Source of the DNA: Pseudisothecium myosuroides
Taxonomy: Eukaryota; Streptophyta; Bryopsida; Hypnales; Lembophyllaceae
Direction: 5' to 3'
Assembly (NCBI GenBank): GCA_951799445.1
Contig: OX637290.1
Coordinates: 5,644,501-5,708,500, forward strand
Length of the DNA: 64,000 nt
Of the stretch, positions 26,201-38,283 are shown in pieces; position 1 is the stretch's first letter, and every line of letters starts with the position of its first letter. A program made the position numbers and the translations under genes. The notes under the pieces were generated by a model. The model was not told the DNA's origin. It saw nothing but the letters and a program-made list of their open reading frames with translations, and made no database searches.

Positions 26201-29200
26201 GCAAGTATACAAACATTTGAATGGATGGAAATATTTTGATGGATAGCTTCTGTGCATATGAGATATTTTTTCATTCATTCATTGTTCAAAATCTTGGAAG
26301 TTTATTTTTTATAGAATTAAAGTGGTGTACAAATTACCAAAATATTTTGTTTAAAGAAGTGTTCAATTTTCATTAATATTTTAGTCAATACCTACACTAT
26401 GAAAAAGATAATCTTCTTTAAGAAAGAACATTTTTGAACTCTATAAATTTCTAAGGTTTTATGGAATTCAAGATTTGAGGATGATTTAAAAAAAAATATT
26501 AGCATGAATTTGTACTTATTTTTCTAAATTAAAATATTTTATCTTTTTAAAAATGATTTTAGTCTTTTATTATATTAAATAATCATTCTTTTTTTAAGGT
26601 TAAAATAAATAAAAATTATAAACAGTATTGATAGTCTTAGTGTAAACATTTGTTCAAGTATATACCATTTTGGAAAAACCATAACTCTTAAAAATTCTAA
26701 TCTTTAGAATAAAATTGCCAACATATAACCTATCACAAGCACAAATATAAAAAAAAAATTTGTACTATTATATTAATTATATTTAATTTTTCATTTAAAA
26801 AATATTTTGAAAATAAAAGCAAGTATAATGGCTTTCAAAATGTTTCATGTACTTACAAAATTTGACATTGCTAATTGAAAAATTAGAGATTTTATTCAAA
26901 ATTTGGAGATATTAAAGTACAAGTGACACATTTACATGAAATAAATTTTTAAAATAAATTTTTTTTTTTAATGTTTTAATAATTTAATCAAACTTATTAT
27001 TGAAAAAAATCTTTCAATACAAGTAAATTTTTTTCAAGATTCTAGTAAGAGGATTGAGAATTCTTTCTAGAATATTTTGATAGAAATTTCATAAAAATGT
27101 AAATTTTAGTGAGTGAAACATTACTAACTAAAATATGACTCTAAATTTTTGCAATTCTTATAATTCATTTCAAAAATCTCCAAAAGCAATAAAAATATGA
27201 AAAGTTTATTAAATATTTAAATATATTATTATTATTTATTATTATTATTTATTATTTTTTTGAGATTTTTGGAATGACTTATACCAAAATGTAAAAATTT
27301 GAAGTCATTTTTTGATCAATAATATTTCATTCAATAAAATTGAGGATTTTTATTTGAATTCTAAAAATAATTATCATTCTACCATAGGGAAGTCACCAGC
27401 TTAGAGGTTTAGTACATACATGAGATCTGGGGATATTTTATGCTAGATTATCTACCTAAAATTTTATAATTTAATATACCTTATTGTTAAAAATAATTAT
27501 AAATTGCCATATATTACAGCACCCTATATTATTTATAATACACATTTGAGTCCAATTTTTTGGCCCCTATATTAGATTTAAAAATTAAAACTAATAGATG
27601 TTGTATGATTTTTTTTTCTTATTATTGTTTTTTATCCTTTATTTCTTTATTCTTTTGTTCTTTCTTTTTTAAACCATTTTTTAATGGTTATTGAATACTA
27701 AAGTACAATACGTTTGGACGATGTACTATAGCCAGACAAATACATTCACAGATTCTAACCAATGCACTTTGGTTGTGTCAAACAACTTACTGCTAATCAT
27801 CTACAATGTATTTTAATGAATACAATGAATGCAAGCACTTAGCAAAGAAAATATGACAATGCATTACAATGTACGGAGTAACAAACAAGCATAGACCACG
27901 AAGCTCTTACACACCTAATAATGCTAAACCACCATTCAAGCTCTTTTATACCTTTCTACTATTTGAAATGAACAAGTAAAAGTATACTGAAGCAAAATTT
28001 ATGATAGACTCTTCAAATTCTAAGTGACTTTAGAGGACTTTACAGATAATTCTTGAGGCAATTAGAGCCCCTCATCCAAGATTCATGGATAATTTGGAGC
28101 AAATAATGTGTCATTTTTTGTCCATCTTTTCTTTAACCCCTAAAGGACCGTTGTCCCTTCGGGGGACAAATGCGTTTATGGGCAGGCAGCTACGGGCTGA
28201 AATTATCTTCTGATTTTTTGAAATTTTTTATGGAGGTAGAAAAGCTAATTAGCTTTGTGGGAATATAATTTTTTTCACAATCGGTGCCCGGGAACAACAC
28301 TTACGACCAAATAAGCTCAAAACAGGGGACATGGAGCAGTCTGGGCAACACAAAAAAATTGCAAAAATTTGAATTTTTTTTTAAAATATTTTTTTTCTCA
28401 TAGATTATATTTTAGCCTATCTATAAAGCTTTGATTCATTTCATTTTGGATTTGTTATGAGAAAGTTATGGACATTCTTGTTTTTCGGGCAGCTAGAGCA
28501 TTTTCTTGAAAAAAACAAACTTGTAGGATTCATTTCTGAATGCAATTTTGCAAATTTTTCAATTTTTTTTTGCATGGTTTAGTTTGCTTGCTAGAACAAT
28601 CTCACCATTGGGATGAGTGCATTTTAATTCCATCTAAATGATATTAATATTTTAGATTTTCCTTCTATCTTGTATCTACTTCTACATACCAATTTTCTTA
28701 AGAATGATAATTAAGTTTTTTTGAATTTTTTTTTCCTAGAACCTCAACTCAATTCTCCACTATAAATATTGAAAGCTCAAAAATCTGTAGTGCAAACATT
28801 TTAAGTTAAAAATGTTAAAAGTCAAAAAATCTAGTCTTGTAATGTGCTGAAAAATTTGTTTTTTCCACTTTAAACGCAAATATCTTGCAATCTGTGCAGT
28901 CAAAAATTATGAAATTTTTTCCACTCTTTTTTATACTAGTTAGGTGTAAAGTCCTACAGTTAGATGTGGAAAAAAAATAATTTAATCTTTGCTATAGAAA
29001 TGGCAGTTTTCAGTGTGTTTTGGCAAAAGAAAGGGCCTCGATCCTTTAGGGGTTATCCACTCTACAAAATTATTTCTTCCCACATATTATTGCCTCCTTA
29101 CATTTTTCTATATAAAATCTAGTATATGGTATTAAACATAATCCTATATGTTAATTATAATACCCTACATGTAATTCTACACACTCTATATTAAATATAA

Positions 29201-32200
29201 TAATTTTTTAATATTAGGTACAATAATTATATAGTATCCTATCTTAGGTCTCACATGGTTTTTGATATGTGCACTAAGTGACCTCCCCGGGCAATCTACT
29301 TATCAAAAAATCTTTAAAAAAATTTACTATTATAAAAAGTTTTTTTTCACTAATAAATTTAATTTAATTATAAAAAGAATAAAAATGTTTTGAATATTTT
29401 TTAAACCATTTTATACAAGTGGGTTGTTTATTTATTAGCCTATCCAAAATTTGTTGGAAAAAAAAATCTAATTTTGCAATTAGTTATGGCAATTTTTGAA
29501 GTTTATGAATACTAATGAGAGCCATTGTATGCAGAGGAATTATTAAAGAAAACTCCAATTTAAAACATAATGATCTAATTAATAATAAACTATGGCATAT
29601 AATTATAACTTTTAGAATCTTCACCAAATTTATTAGATTTACTTTTTACCTATATATTAACATTTCTATATATATTCATTCGGATCAAAAAAGGTCAAAG
29701 CCTATTATCATGAACTTTAAGTTAATTAATTTGTTCCAATGGCCAAAAAAGATACTTATTTGTCTTTTCATAGGCTATATTATTTCCTGTGACAAATGTG
29801 CTTTATATAAAAATTGTAAGGAAATAGAATCTTTTCTATTACTACATACATCTTAGGTGATGCTTGTATTTATATAATTTTGGTTCAAATTGGTCATGCC
29901 AATTGTATCTTTTTTTAAGGTCAGTAATTATGATTTTGAATAAAAAATTACTCCTTTAATGCCAAAATCCTAATTTTTATTTAAAAACTATATCAATATA
30001 TCCCAATGTGTTATAACTTGATTTCTAACTTGATTTCTTTCCTTATTATATTTGTATACTAATATTACGCATGCTCTAGAATTTAGATTAAAATTTTAAA
30101 AACACTTAGAATAGAAGTTGAATATAAATTTGATAAACTTTATTTGTTTATTTATAATATTTTGTAATTAAATGTTTTTGAACATTTCAATTTAATAAAG
30201 CATTTTTAGGCATTGAATTGTAAAATATTTTTGATAGAAATTGACAATGGTGTAATCTATTTTGTTAAAATCTTTTTTTTTCTAAAAAAGACAAAAAAAA
30301 TTCTATTATTAGCTCAAATTAGTGTTGAAAATGGATTTCATTATATTTTTTGGAATCTTTTGAAAATAATTTAAAGATGCAATGTTTACATGGACTTGTA
30401 AAGGAATACCAAAAACAAAGAAGAATGTTAAAAAATTACCAAAAAACTCAAAAGTGGGAGCGATTCAAGGTAAATGATAGATTTCAAAGTCCTTTGTTTT
30501 ATTGATTTCTATCTTATAAATTTTATATCATTTGCGTTTAATTTACTTATCAATTATGCTAAAAGAACATGCTTGGGTCACAACCTTTAATTTTTTACTT
30601 TACAAAAATGATATTTGTGTCAAAATTTATTTTCAATCAGACTTTAGTCACAATTTTTTTTTTAAATTTAGAAAAACGTTTGCACGTGATTTTACTTTAC
30701 AATATGATTGCAATTACCAAATGATCCTATAATAATGTAATTAGTTTTAATGGTGCTTAAAAATATTTTTTTATTAACTTGACAACAAATAAAATTTAGT
30801 TGCTAAGATATCTTTAAAGATGCGATAGTTGTGTATATAGAAATGGTTGATTCAAAAGTCTCTAATTTGTAGTATTCTGTGTAGTTTTATAGAACAATAA
30901 ACTTGTCATATTTAACCTTGAAGTTTTTAACCAATTTTTCAATGGATAAACAATATACAACTATGATTATTTAAACATCAAATTAGAATAAAAATTAAAT
31001 TGAAACTATGTGTAAGATTATTTTATTTTAGTGTCTCTACTAGCAACCTAATTGATTATTAGACTTTAAAATGAATATTATTATAAATATATTTAATGGA
31101 TCATGTATATTATTATTTTCAAAAATTATAACTAGGTTAAATATAGTTTTTGTTTTCAACTTATACTATAGTATTTAGATGCCCTTGGAATATTAAGTGA
31201 ACATTGACAATTTAATAACAACAATTGGATTGGTGTAACAGAGGAAAGTTGTGAGTGATGTGTTTGAGGCCAAGGCAAGAAGATTTAGAGTTGGACCTCG
31301 ACCTATTCGAGTGTTGCCTAAACGGAATAGAACTAAATATGATTTGCCCATCAAAGAGTGGTTATTCAAAAGTCATCCCACCATTCTCCCAAGTTTCCCA
31401 AATGCTGATCCATTTGCACTACTGCATGTAACAATGGCAAAATAAAACATACAACAATTGTTTTTAATATATTATATACAAACTTATATCCAATTTCAAA
31501 ATGAAATGTAATATGGTTGGAGCATCTTGTGAATGTCTCAAACCTATTCAATTACAAGCACTTATGTCCAAGCTTTGAAAAATTGGAGATTTATTTAATT
31601 GGATTCTTTTGCAATCTATTAAAGAAACTTGTATGCAATTTTTGAATGATGAATGGACTTGCAAAAGGGAAAATTCTAATTCAATTTGAAATTTTGAGAT
31701 AAAAATGTTTCATGATTGTATATATGTTTTTATAAACATATTGAATCTCAAGCTTAAAATATCTTGAGAAGCACAATTTATGCAAATGGAATAATGGGTT
31801 TATAATTCATAATTTGCAAAAAAGTATTACAATTTTGATTTTAACACACACATATTTAATATATCATATCATTGTAAGCTACATAGCATGCAAACTATTT
31901 AGTTATAATATATTGTTTTGGTCAAATTTATGCCTTATAATGGAAAGTAATTTCAATTTTTTGGAAGTTATGGAAGTAATTTATAGTATAAAAAGTCACC
32001 TTTGAAAAGTTGCTAAGTGATAAATTGGTAAAAGTTTAATATGGTCTTTGCATTGAACATCTAAATCTTTAGAGAATTTTAATTGTGAACCTCTTTGACA
32101 ATTTACCTACAAAAGCCTATAGACAATTATGTTGATGCTTCTTTCAATAATCTCACATTTGACAACAAACCATTGAGACTCTAAATTAAAGAGTAAGTAG

Positions 32201-32961
32201 GGGCTGTACTATAACATTAACTAATTTTAGAATATGCTCACAATTTTAAAGTTGTTCCTAGTTTTGTCTAACTACTATGATTTAAATATTCTTATATGTA
32301 GATATTGCTAAATAAATATGGTAATTAAACTTGATACATTCATATAACTATGTAAGTGAATAATTCTGCACAAAAATCCCACTTATACTAGACCTTTACT
32401 TCTCTAGTCTCTACATACTACCAGTGATGACCAAACTTGCAACTAATTAATGACCTTAAAAATTTGAAATGATGGAATTTTAAAATATCAAAAATATTTA
32501 GAGCTATTAATATTAAATTTTAAATTTTAAAACTTTGCAGTTTATTAGTTGATAGTTTAAAATTTCTTTGCCTATATATTGTAAATTTATAAATTTTAGT
32601 TTTTAATTTTTGATTTTTTTTTCTTTTGAATTGAAAATTTAAGATTTTTAAATTAGAAAATGTATAAAAATAATTAGGGCTCTATTTCTTTTATGCTAAA
32701 TGAACCTTTAAGATTCAAGGTTCTAGTTATTTTTATACATAGGAACACCCATTGAAGTGCCCATTGAAGATTGATAATTTGAAGGCCTCATTTCTAGTGC
32801 GGAAGACTATGGTGGTGGAAATTCCAAAATTTAGCCTTCTCGTGGATGTGGAGAATTTGGAAAGAGTAGTTGCCAAGACTAGCCTAGGAAAAAAACGTGA
32901 ATCTCCCATTTTCAATGCACTTCCGCATATACGCCCTCATCATCAAGATGACTTAAATTAA
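8243..32961 (+). CDS. Double cyclic-nucleotide-binding-domain protein (CNBD2-like), 17 exons, 5' end missing
   Basis: Exons: 8243-8274, 8532-8608, 8819-8915, 10251-10296, 10409-10467, 10626-10726, 11319-11346, 11494-11586, 11860-11947, 12208-12269, 17821-18109, 20044-20441, 23484-23840, 24225-24357, 30377-30469, 31242-31427, 32743-32961 (stop TAA). All junctions are AG/GT with matching phases, giving about 785 residues. CNBD-A covers about residues 55-170, ending in TELLTLTRRDYERVL. CNBD-B starts at about 185 (QSLLRLANVL, FQGDDSVEMYFIVSGECR), is split by about 330 residues, and resumes with LKAGDYFGE and KRAASIVAV. The tail (EYQKQRRMLKNYQ, WERFK) looks helical and is followed by a basic segment. 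CNBD-B keeps the FGE...RAAS phosphate-binding cassette; CNBD-A has FGD and no matching Arg. The family is best known from animal testis and flagellates; a sperm or ciliary role is inference. Exon 24225-24357 carries one extra A (24299-24302). The terminal exon is chosen on phase and acceptor, with no homology support. Confidence 0.8.
9777..9996. mobile_element. Stowaway-type (Tc1/mariner) MITE, 220 bp
   Basis: It starts CTCCCTCCGTCTTGAAATC and ends with the near-complement ...TTTGGGATGGAGGGAG. It is flanked on both sides by TA (9775-9776 and 9997-9998), the mariner target duplication. There is no coding capacity. It sits in the intron between CNBD exons 3 and 4. Confidence 0.8.
13277..13398. 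repeat. Imperfect hairpin, about 122 bp, intronic
   Basis: Two arms of about 55 bp are imperfect reverse complements. The left arm includes ACCAATGGGA, ATTGTAATAGTAG and TACATT; the right arm has the mirror motifs, with a loop of about 8 bp. It could be a short foldback MITE or a small-RNA-type precursor. No flanking duplication is obvious. Confidence 0.65.
13611..13634. repeat. (AT)n microsatellite
   Basis: About twelve uninterrupted AT dinucleotides in the long CNBD intron. Confidence 0.9.
14944..15862. mobile_element. Non-autonomous piggyBac-like element, 919 bp, subfamily A
   Basis: Flanked by TTAA on both sides (14940-14943 and 15863-15866). The left end is GCCCTAAAGTTCC and the right end GGTTCTTTAGGGG, imperfect terminal inverted repeats. 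Its interior is homologous in reverse orientation to 38922-39827: both carry the stretch around GACTCATATTTCCAAATGTC and a GGACAAGGAATATCTTTC-type motif. No transposase remains. It lies in an intron of the CNBD gene. Confidence 0.7.
18466..18597. repeat. Foldback element, about 132 bp, intronic
   Basis: The left arm (GGTAATTGCAAAGTAGG ... AAAAATAATC) is mirrored by the right arm (GATTATTTTTTATAA ... CTAGTTTGCAATTACC), around a GC-rich centre with CTGCCCGCGG. It is likely a small MITE in the intron after CNBD exon 11. A weaker pair, TGTAGGAGA and TCTCCTACA, lies just upstream (18371-18446). Confidence 0.55.
24608..25460. mobile_element. Degraded relative of the subfamily B piggyBac-like element
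   Basis: This stretch aligns by eye with 28137-29052 and 56751-57666. Shared landmarks, in the same order, are a GGTAGGTTCCTATGA-like start, CTTTGATTTATTTCATTTGGA, CTCAATTTTCCACTATAG and AGTGCAAAAAAAGTTAAG. The terminal CCC/TTAA signatures are eroded, so the boundaries are approximate. Confidence 0.5.
28137..29052. mobile_element. Non-autonomous piggyBac-like element, 916 bp, subfamily B
   Basis: Preceded by TTAA (28133-28136) and followed by TTAT (29053-29056), a one-base-decayed target site. The ends are CCCCTAAAGGACCG and ATCCTTTAGGGG, clear inverted repeats. Near the left end it has a small GC-rich hairpin (GTCCCTTCGGGGGAC). The interior is homologous to 56751-57666. It has no coding capacity and sits in the longest CNBD intron. 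Confidence 0.75.
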
Positions 32962-35263
32962 CATCTCCAAGGCAATGTGGAACGCAATGTCCAAGGTGTA
33001 CGCTTTTGCAAATTAAAGAGCCTTGAATTTGCACTAGGCCTTGTTTCAATCGTACAAGGAAGAACTTCAACCGAAACTCAATGTTCACAAGCTACAAATT
33101 CATTCTATAGGTTTGGTACCATATAGACCTTTAAAAAAAGAAACTACATCCCTAATTGTCTCATCTCCATATTACACCAACACAGTCCCTCATCTTAGAG
33201 CCACAAACCAATTTGAAACAACTAAATAAAAATACTAAGCTTCTCGTTTCAACTAATTTGTTGACGTTCATAAGAATCAATAATCTTAATTAAATTTATA
33301 CAAAATTGGTAACCAAGCTATGATTCTTGTAATAAACATTTAACCAACCTTCCTTTTCATAGCTCAAATTCTCCAAAAGAACTTCATTTGGTTATCAAAA
33401 TATATCCCAAAATTTCTATTTCAAAATGTTAAGCACTATTTAGCTAGCTTTCTTTACAAAATACTCCTCATTATAGGGCACAATGTCCCTATTATCATGC
33501 CAGGCACCAGTTACAGTGCCAAGCACGACAACATGGACATTATGGTGATAGACATGATTAAATGTAAATACCGGCCATGTGCTTAACAAAGTGGGAGCGG
33601 GCCTCCCATGGTACATGAATGCGTTGAATGAAATCGAAAGCATAAATGCATGAGAATTGATTGGCAACATTGAGTGATAGACTTTGCAAGTGAAGTGAAT
33701 AGCTTAATGAAAAGAAACTTGGAGTAATGAAGTAATTCTAATTTGAAATAGTAATATATTTTCAAAAGTGAAGTTTATATGAGCCTATAATTCTTGGGAA
33801 GGGCATTCTTTTTATTGATATATGAGTATAAGGCATATATTTTGTAGGTTTGCATGTAAAAAGTCACTTGAATATTCAAATATGATTCATAAGACTAACT
33901 ACCAAAAAAGGATGTTGTTTTCAATACTTTTTTTGACATTTTTTTGGCACATATTCTTTTTCAACACCATTTTTAATATTAAAGTGTTGATAATTGAGAT
34001 GTCAATAAATTTTGAAAATTTTGACAGTTTTTTCAATATTAAATGTCAAAACCAATTTCAATTTTTTTTTACATTTATGAGTTAAAAAACATGTCAAAAA
34101 ACAAGTCAAAAATATTCTACTAAGGTTCAAAAATACAAAAAACTTCCACTTTCCTCTTGCCTTCAAGAAAATTTAAGTAAAAAATATTTTGAAGGTTGTT
34201 GATTATTGAATTTTGAACCTAATGGTATATGTCTTGCCATATTTGTAATGTATGTGGTAAAATAGACTGCCAGTCTATTTTGTGTGGTATGCAAAGGATA
34301 TTTTGTATATTTTGGGTGACTTCAGGGTTTAAACATGTCACCCAAAATATAACATGTCAAAAAACAAGTCAAAAATATTCTACTAAGGTTCAAAAATACA
34401 AAAAACTTCCACTTTCCTCTTGCCTTCAAGAAAATTTAAGTAAAAAATATTTTGAAAGTTGTTGATTATTGAATTTTGAACCTAATGGTATATGTCTTGC
34501 CATATTTGTAATGTATGTGGTAAAGTAGACTGCCAATCTATTTTGGGCGATATGCAAAGGATATTTTGTACATTTTGGGTGACTTCAGGGACAATTGTAG
34601 AGTGAAAAAAATTCAACCAAACGCTTTTTCAAGAGTTGCACAAAATAATTTATTTTCAATAAATGATGTTGGATATTAACTCATTAATTGTTGCGTTTGA
34701 TGACTTCTCTATACAAGAGATGTCCATTCCCATGGATCATCGTGTAATACATTTTGGCAACTTTTAGCTCCATATTCTTTATTTGAATTTTAGCCATAAA
34801 ATTAATTGTTTTGAATTTGAATCCAACAATTGAAATAAAGCTTATTAAGCCTAATTTCTATTTTTATTAGAAATTTTTCTAAATTTTTTAAAAATTCAAT
34901 ATTCTATTGCAATTTGAACCTTTGGATCTATAACCATGGTTTGCTAATTTTCTAATTTTAGAATGACATAATAACTTGATTTGTAGCATGGTGTTTCACA
35001 CCATCACATAGACCTTTAAAGAAGTTTTCAAAAATTTTGCATGTTTTATAATTGAATTGTTAAACTATCTTCATTCCCTTAATAATTTGGTATAAAGCCA
35101 AATAAAGATTTGAAGTTCATTAGGCAAAAAAAGTTATTCATTAGCAAATAGAATTTTATTTTTCAATACAATTGGATGTAACTTCATCCATTTCATTTAA
35201 TTCCTGCTACACATTCTTGAAAATGTTCATCATTTATCCAATGGATGCCGTCTAGTTCAGAGA
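32962..35263. other. AT-rich sequence downstream of the CNBD gene
   Basis: 3' flank of the CNBD gene, probably including its 3' UTR at the start. No gene is recognised. A 62-codon ORF at 33041-33229 follows the stop but shows no recognisable motif. The main structure is a tandem duplication at 34088-34590. Confidence 0.5.
34088..34590. repeat. Tandem duplication of an approximately 240-bp unit (period 263 bp)
   Basis: Copy 1 runs 34088-34327 and copy 2 34351-34590, nearly identical; both begin AACATGTCAAAAAACAAG and end TTTTGGGTGACTTCAGGG. The junction contains a perfect 14-bp inverted repeat, ATATTTTGGGTGAC (34307-34320) and its complement (34337-34350). No open frame is shared. Confidence 0.9.
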
Positions 35264-35267
35264 TTAA

Positions 35268-37022
35268 CCCCTAAAGACTGGAAGGTGTTTTGAAAAAGGA
35301 AAAAGTCTAAAATTGCCAATTTTTGATGCATTGTCCAAAATACAAATCAATTTAAAAAAAAATTCAACCATACAAAAGTGTTTCAAATAAGTAAGGCAAT
35401 AGAGTTATCTGTAAAGTCCTCCCTAGTTTGGGCAGAACTTTTTCTGAAATTGAGAAGGCAACTATAGTTGAAGTGTCAAAAAATTTTGCAAGATACTTAT
35501 GACACACAACCTCAAAAGTGGGGACCAAACTTTTTTAGGCACCATTTTGATGGAAAAATAAGTTTCATACCCACTTTTATTCCGACTTTTTTAACTCAAC
35601 CGGCTTTTTCACAAAACTCATGGGTTTAAACCCCAGTTTAGGGTACTTTACGAATAACTCTAATGTGTGGAAAAAATTTAAGCCCATTTGATTGCGTGGA
35701 TTGAAAGATTATAATGTTTGAAGTGAGAAAAAAACCTAAGGAAGTCTCTTAGTATATATGTGCAAACCACTTGCGTCAAAGTGAATTTTTGACCTCCTAT
35801 TTACTTTTCAACCTATCATTTTGAGCTATCATTAATAATGACTATAGGTTTCTATTGTCCAACATTTCCAACTCATATAACACGTGAAATGACTTCTAGA
35901 TTAGGTTGAAAAATGAAATGAAACGGCATGTTTTTCAACTCAAATATTTATAGAGAATGCATTTAGATGACCATTGCATCAATATTAAAAAAACAAAATT
36001 TCAATAGAGATTTCTTTTTAGGAATTTTTTGTTAATTTTTTAGACAATTTTTTATGAAGTAAATAAAGGGTCCCAAATCTTTTCTAGCTCTGCAATGCAT
36101 CTTTTTTTTCAAAAATTTCTAACTAATTATTATCAACAAATGAAATATCAATAATTCAAAACATAAACTTTCAAAGTAGAAAAATCTATTCAATTTTTTT
36201 TTTTTCAATTTCAATTTTATTAAGCAAATAGGGTGTCCAAATTACAACGCACGTGGTTTGTATAGATATACTAAATGACTTCTCCATGGAAAAAAAACTT
36301 TTTTTCATTCATGCAAAACAAGGTCAACAAACTTTGAGCCTTCTTGGAGTAAAATTTTTGTTCTATACGAAAATGCAAATTTTTTATTCATAAGTATGTA
36401 GTGTTAGATTCATTGATGAAATTTTTTAAAAGCAAATATAGAAATAATAGAATCTAACTTATTTTAAATCACCCTGTAATGCAAGGAGGTTAAGTGAATT
36501 TGTAATACACTAGTCATTATTTGATGATTTCCTATGCAATGAGGAAATTTTTTATTTGAAATTCAAACAATGGAAAGTTAGACACAAACATTTGACTTCA
36601 TAGATTACAAGAGAATAGGGCTTGAAGTTAAAAGAACATGTTTCTTCTAAAAACCGCCCCAACATAGTTAACAATGTTTGATTCCTCTTAGAATGTGATT
36701 TGAAAACTAAAATTTGTGTTTTTAGACAATTTTATGGCATATTTCACTAGTCTAATACATGCCAAATTTTCAAAAGTTTATGACTGATTTTGCTAAAGAT
36801 GCCCCAAAGATGTCCAAATTGCCTAGGCTTTTAAAAAAAGTTCAAAGGCAACATAGCTCTTGATTTGAGCACCCAATTGGAAAAAAAAAATTAAAATCCC
36901 ACTAATGGGGTAGATATTCACACCATATGTCAAAATTTCATGAACATATGTTCAAAATTGATATAATAGGAACCTATTCGGATTTTCAATTGTGTGTACA
37001 ATGGACAATTGACCTGTAGGGA
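35268..37022. mobile_element. Possible larger TTAA-flanked piggyBac-like element (1755 bp)
   Basis: It begins CCCCTAAAGACTGG after TTAA (35264-35267) and ends GACCTGTAGGGA before TTAA (37023-37026). The inverted match is limited to about 8 bases, and I did not see interior homology to the 0.9-kb copies, so this may be two unrelated ends. There is no coding capacity. Confidence 0.35.
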
Positions 37023-37498
37023 TTAAGTTTATTTCATATGAAAATAGGTTAGATGCTCTAGGAAAATGAAAGACTATTTAGGATGTTTTAGCATGAATTT
37101 CTTGAATAACAATCTAATCAATTATATTCTAAAGAAAGGAGCATTTTTTGGGTTTACTTCTAACTGCAAGGCTAATTATACATGGAATTTGAACTTCAAT
37201 CTTTTGGAGATTAAAAGCAAAATATCTTTTTATTCAATTTTTGATTTTATTATTGTGTCTAGTTTTATGCATAAAAATGAATTCAACTACATTGAAGTTG
37301 ATGTCTACACATGCTAAAAAAGTATCCTAAACTAAAATGTATTAGATCTAATTGGCATAGCTACATCTATAAGAATACTTATACTATACAACAGCTTATA
37401 TATATGTAGAAAATTTCAATTTTTTTTGAAAGATCTCTAGATTTAAGGTTTTTATAGCCCTTAATATCACTCCATATTATCTAGAATATTTAACCTAT

Positions 37499-38110
37499 AA
37501 TAATTGCAAGGTTGTTTTTACTTTATTAACGATCTTACGTTAAGTTAGGCTATTTGTTTATTTTGTTTTGTTTTGTTTTATTTATTTGTTATGGTGAGTT
37601 CTCCTAGACCGTACATATCTCGGTTGCGTTCTTGGTACTATTGGAAAGCCCTTGGCGAGGAGGGGTGCACGGGCTTTGTTTTATGACATTTGGACCTACA
37701 GTGCAAAATTTATTGATTTTGAAGTTTTTATTATTATCTAATTAAAAAATTAAAAAATTACTTTGACTTTGACTGTGGCAAGTGTATAGGGCAAACTAGT
37801 CTTTTATACCTTAAATTTGTTTGTTTGTTTGTTGTGGTGAGATCTCTTGGCCGTGCGTCTCCCGGTTGCATTCTTAGTACCATTGATAAACCCTTGGTGA
37901 GGAGGGATGCAAGGGCTTTGTTTCTTGGCGTTTAGACCTACAATGTGAAAGTTATTAAATTTCAAAGGTTTTATGAGCTAAAAAATAAAAAATAACTTTT
38001 ACTTTTTTATATTTATATTAAACTATGGCAATGACACATCACATGGCACACTAGTTCTTTTGAAAATGTAATTGCAAGGTTGGGGTGATTTTTACTTTAT
38101 TAACAATCTT
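37499..38110. repeat. Two direct copies of an approximately 250-300 bp repeat
   Basis: Around 37557-37800 and 37815-38060 the same sequence recurs in the same orientation, with landmarks TGGTGAG(T/A)TCTC, CGGTTGC(G/A)TTCTT and GGCTTTGTTT. A flanking motif (AATTGCAAGGTT, then TACTTTATTAAC) occurs at both 37501 and 38071. It is probably a diverged tandem retroelement or satellite fragment; the family is unknown. Confidence 0.65.
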
Positions 38111-38283
38111 TTACTTTATTAACCATCAAATTTATTTTGAAAAAACTACTACTCTTATAAAGTGATTCATTCAACAAATATTTATACAAATATTTTGAAA
38201 TTACATGTTGTTAGAAGTGATAATTATATAAAATAAAGTCCATAATAAATCTATTTTAAGATTTCATATTTAATTCCTAATAA

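Larger units (their letters stand above)
24358..30376. other. Longest intron of the CNBD gene (about 6 kb)
   Basis: Very AT-rich, between the exon ending ...FKAH and the exon at 30377. It contains ACAT and AG microsatellites (24533-24569), a degraded element fragment (about 24608-25460) and a full TTAA-type element (28137-29052). I see no other gene. The 113-codon ORF at 29515-29856 has AT-driven composition and is not supported. Confidence 0.55.

Noticed and set aside
29515..29856. 113-codon plus-strand ORF in the long CNBD intron
   Set aside because: Its Ile/Lys/Asn/Phe-rich composition is what AT-rich DNA gives by chance, and it has no motif or splice support.
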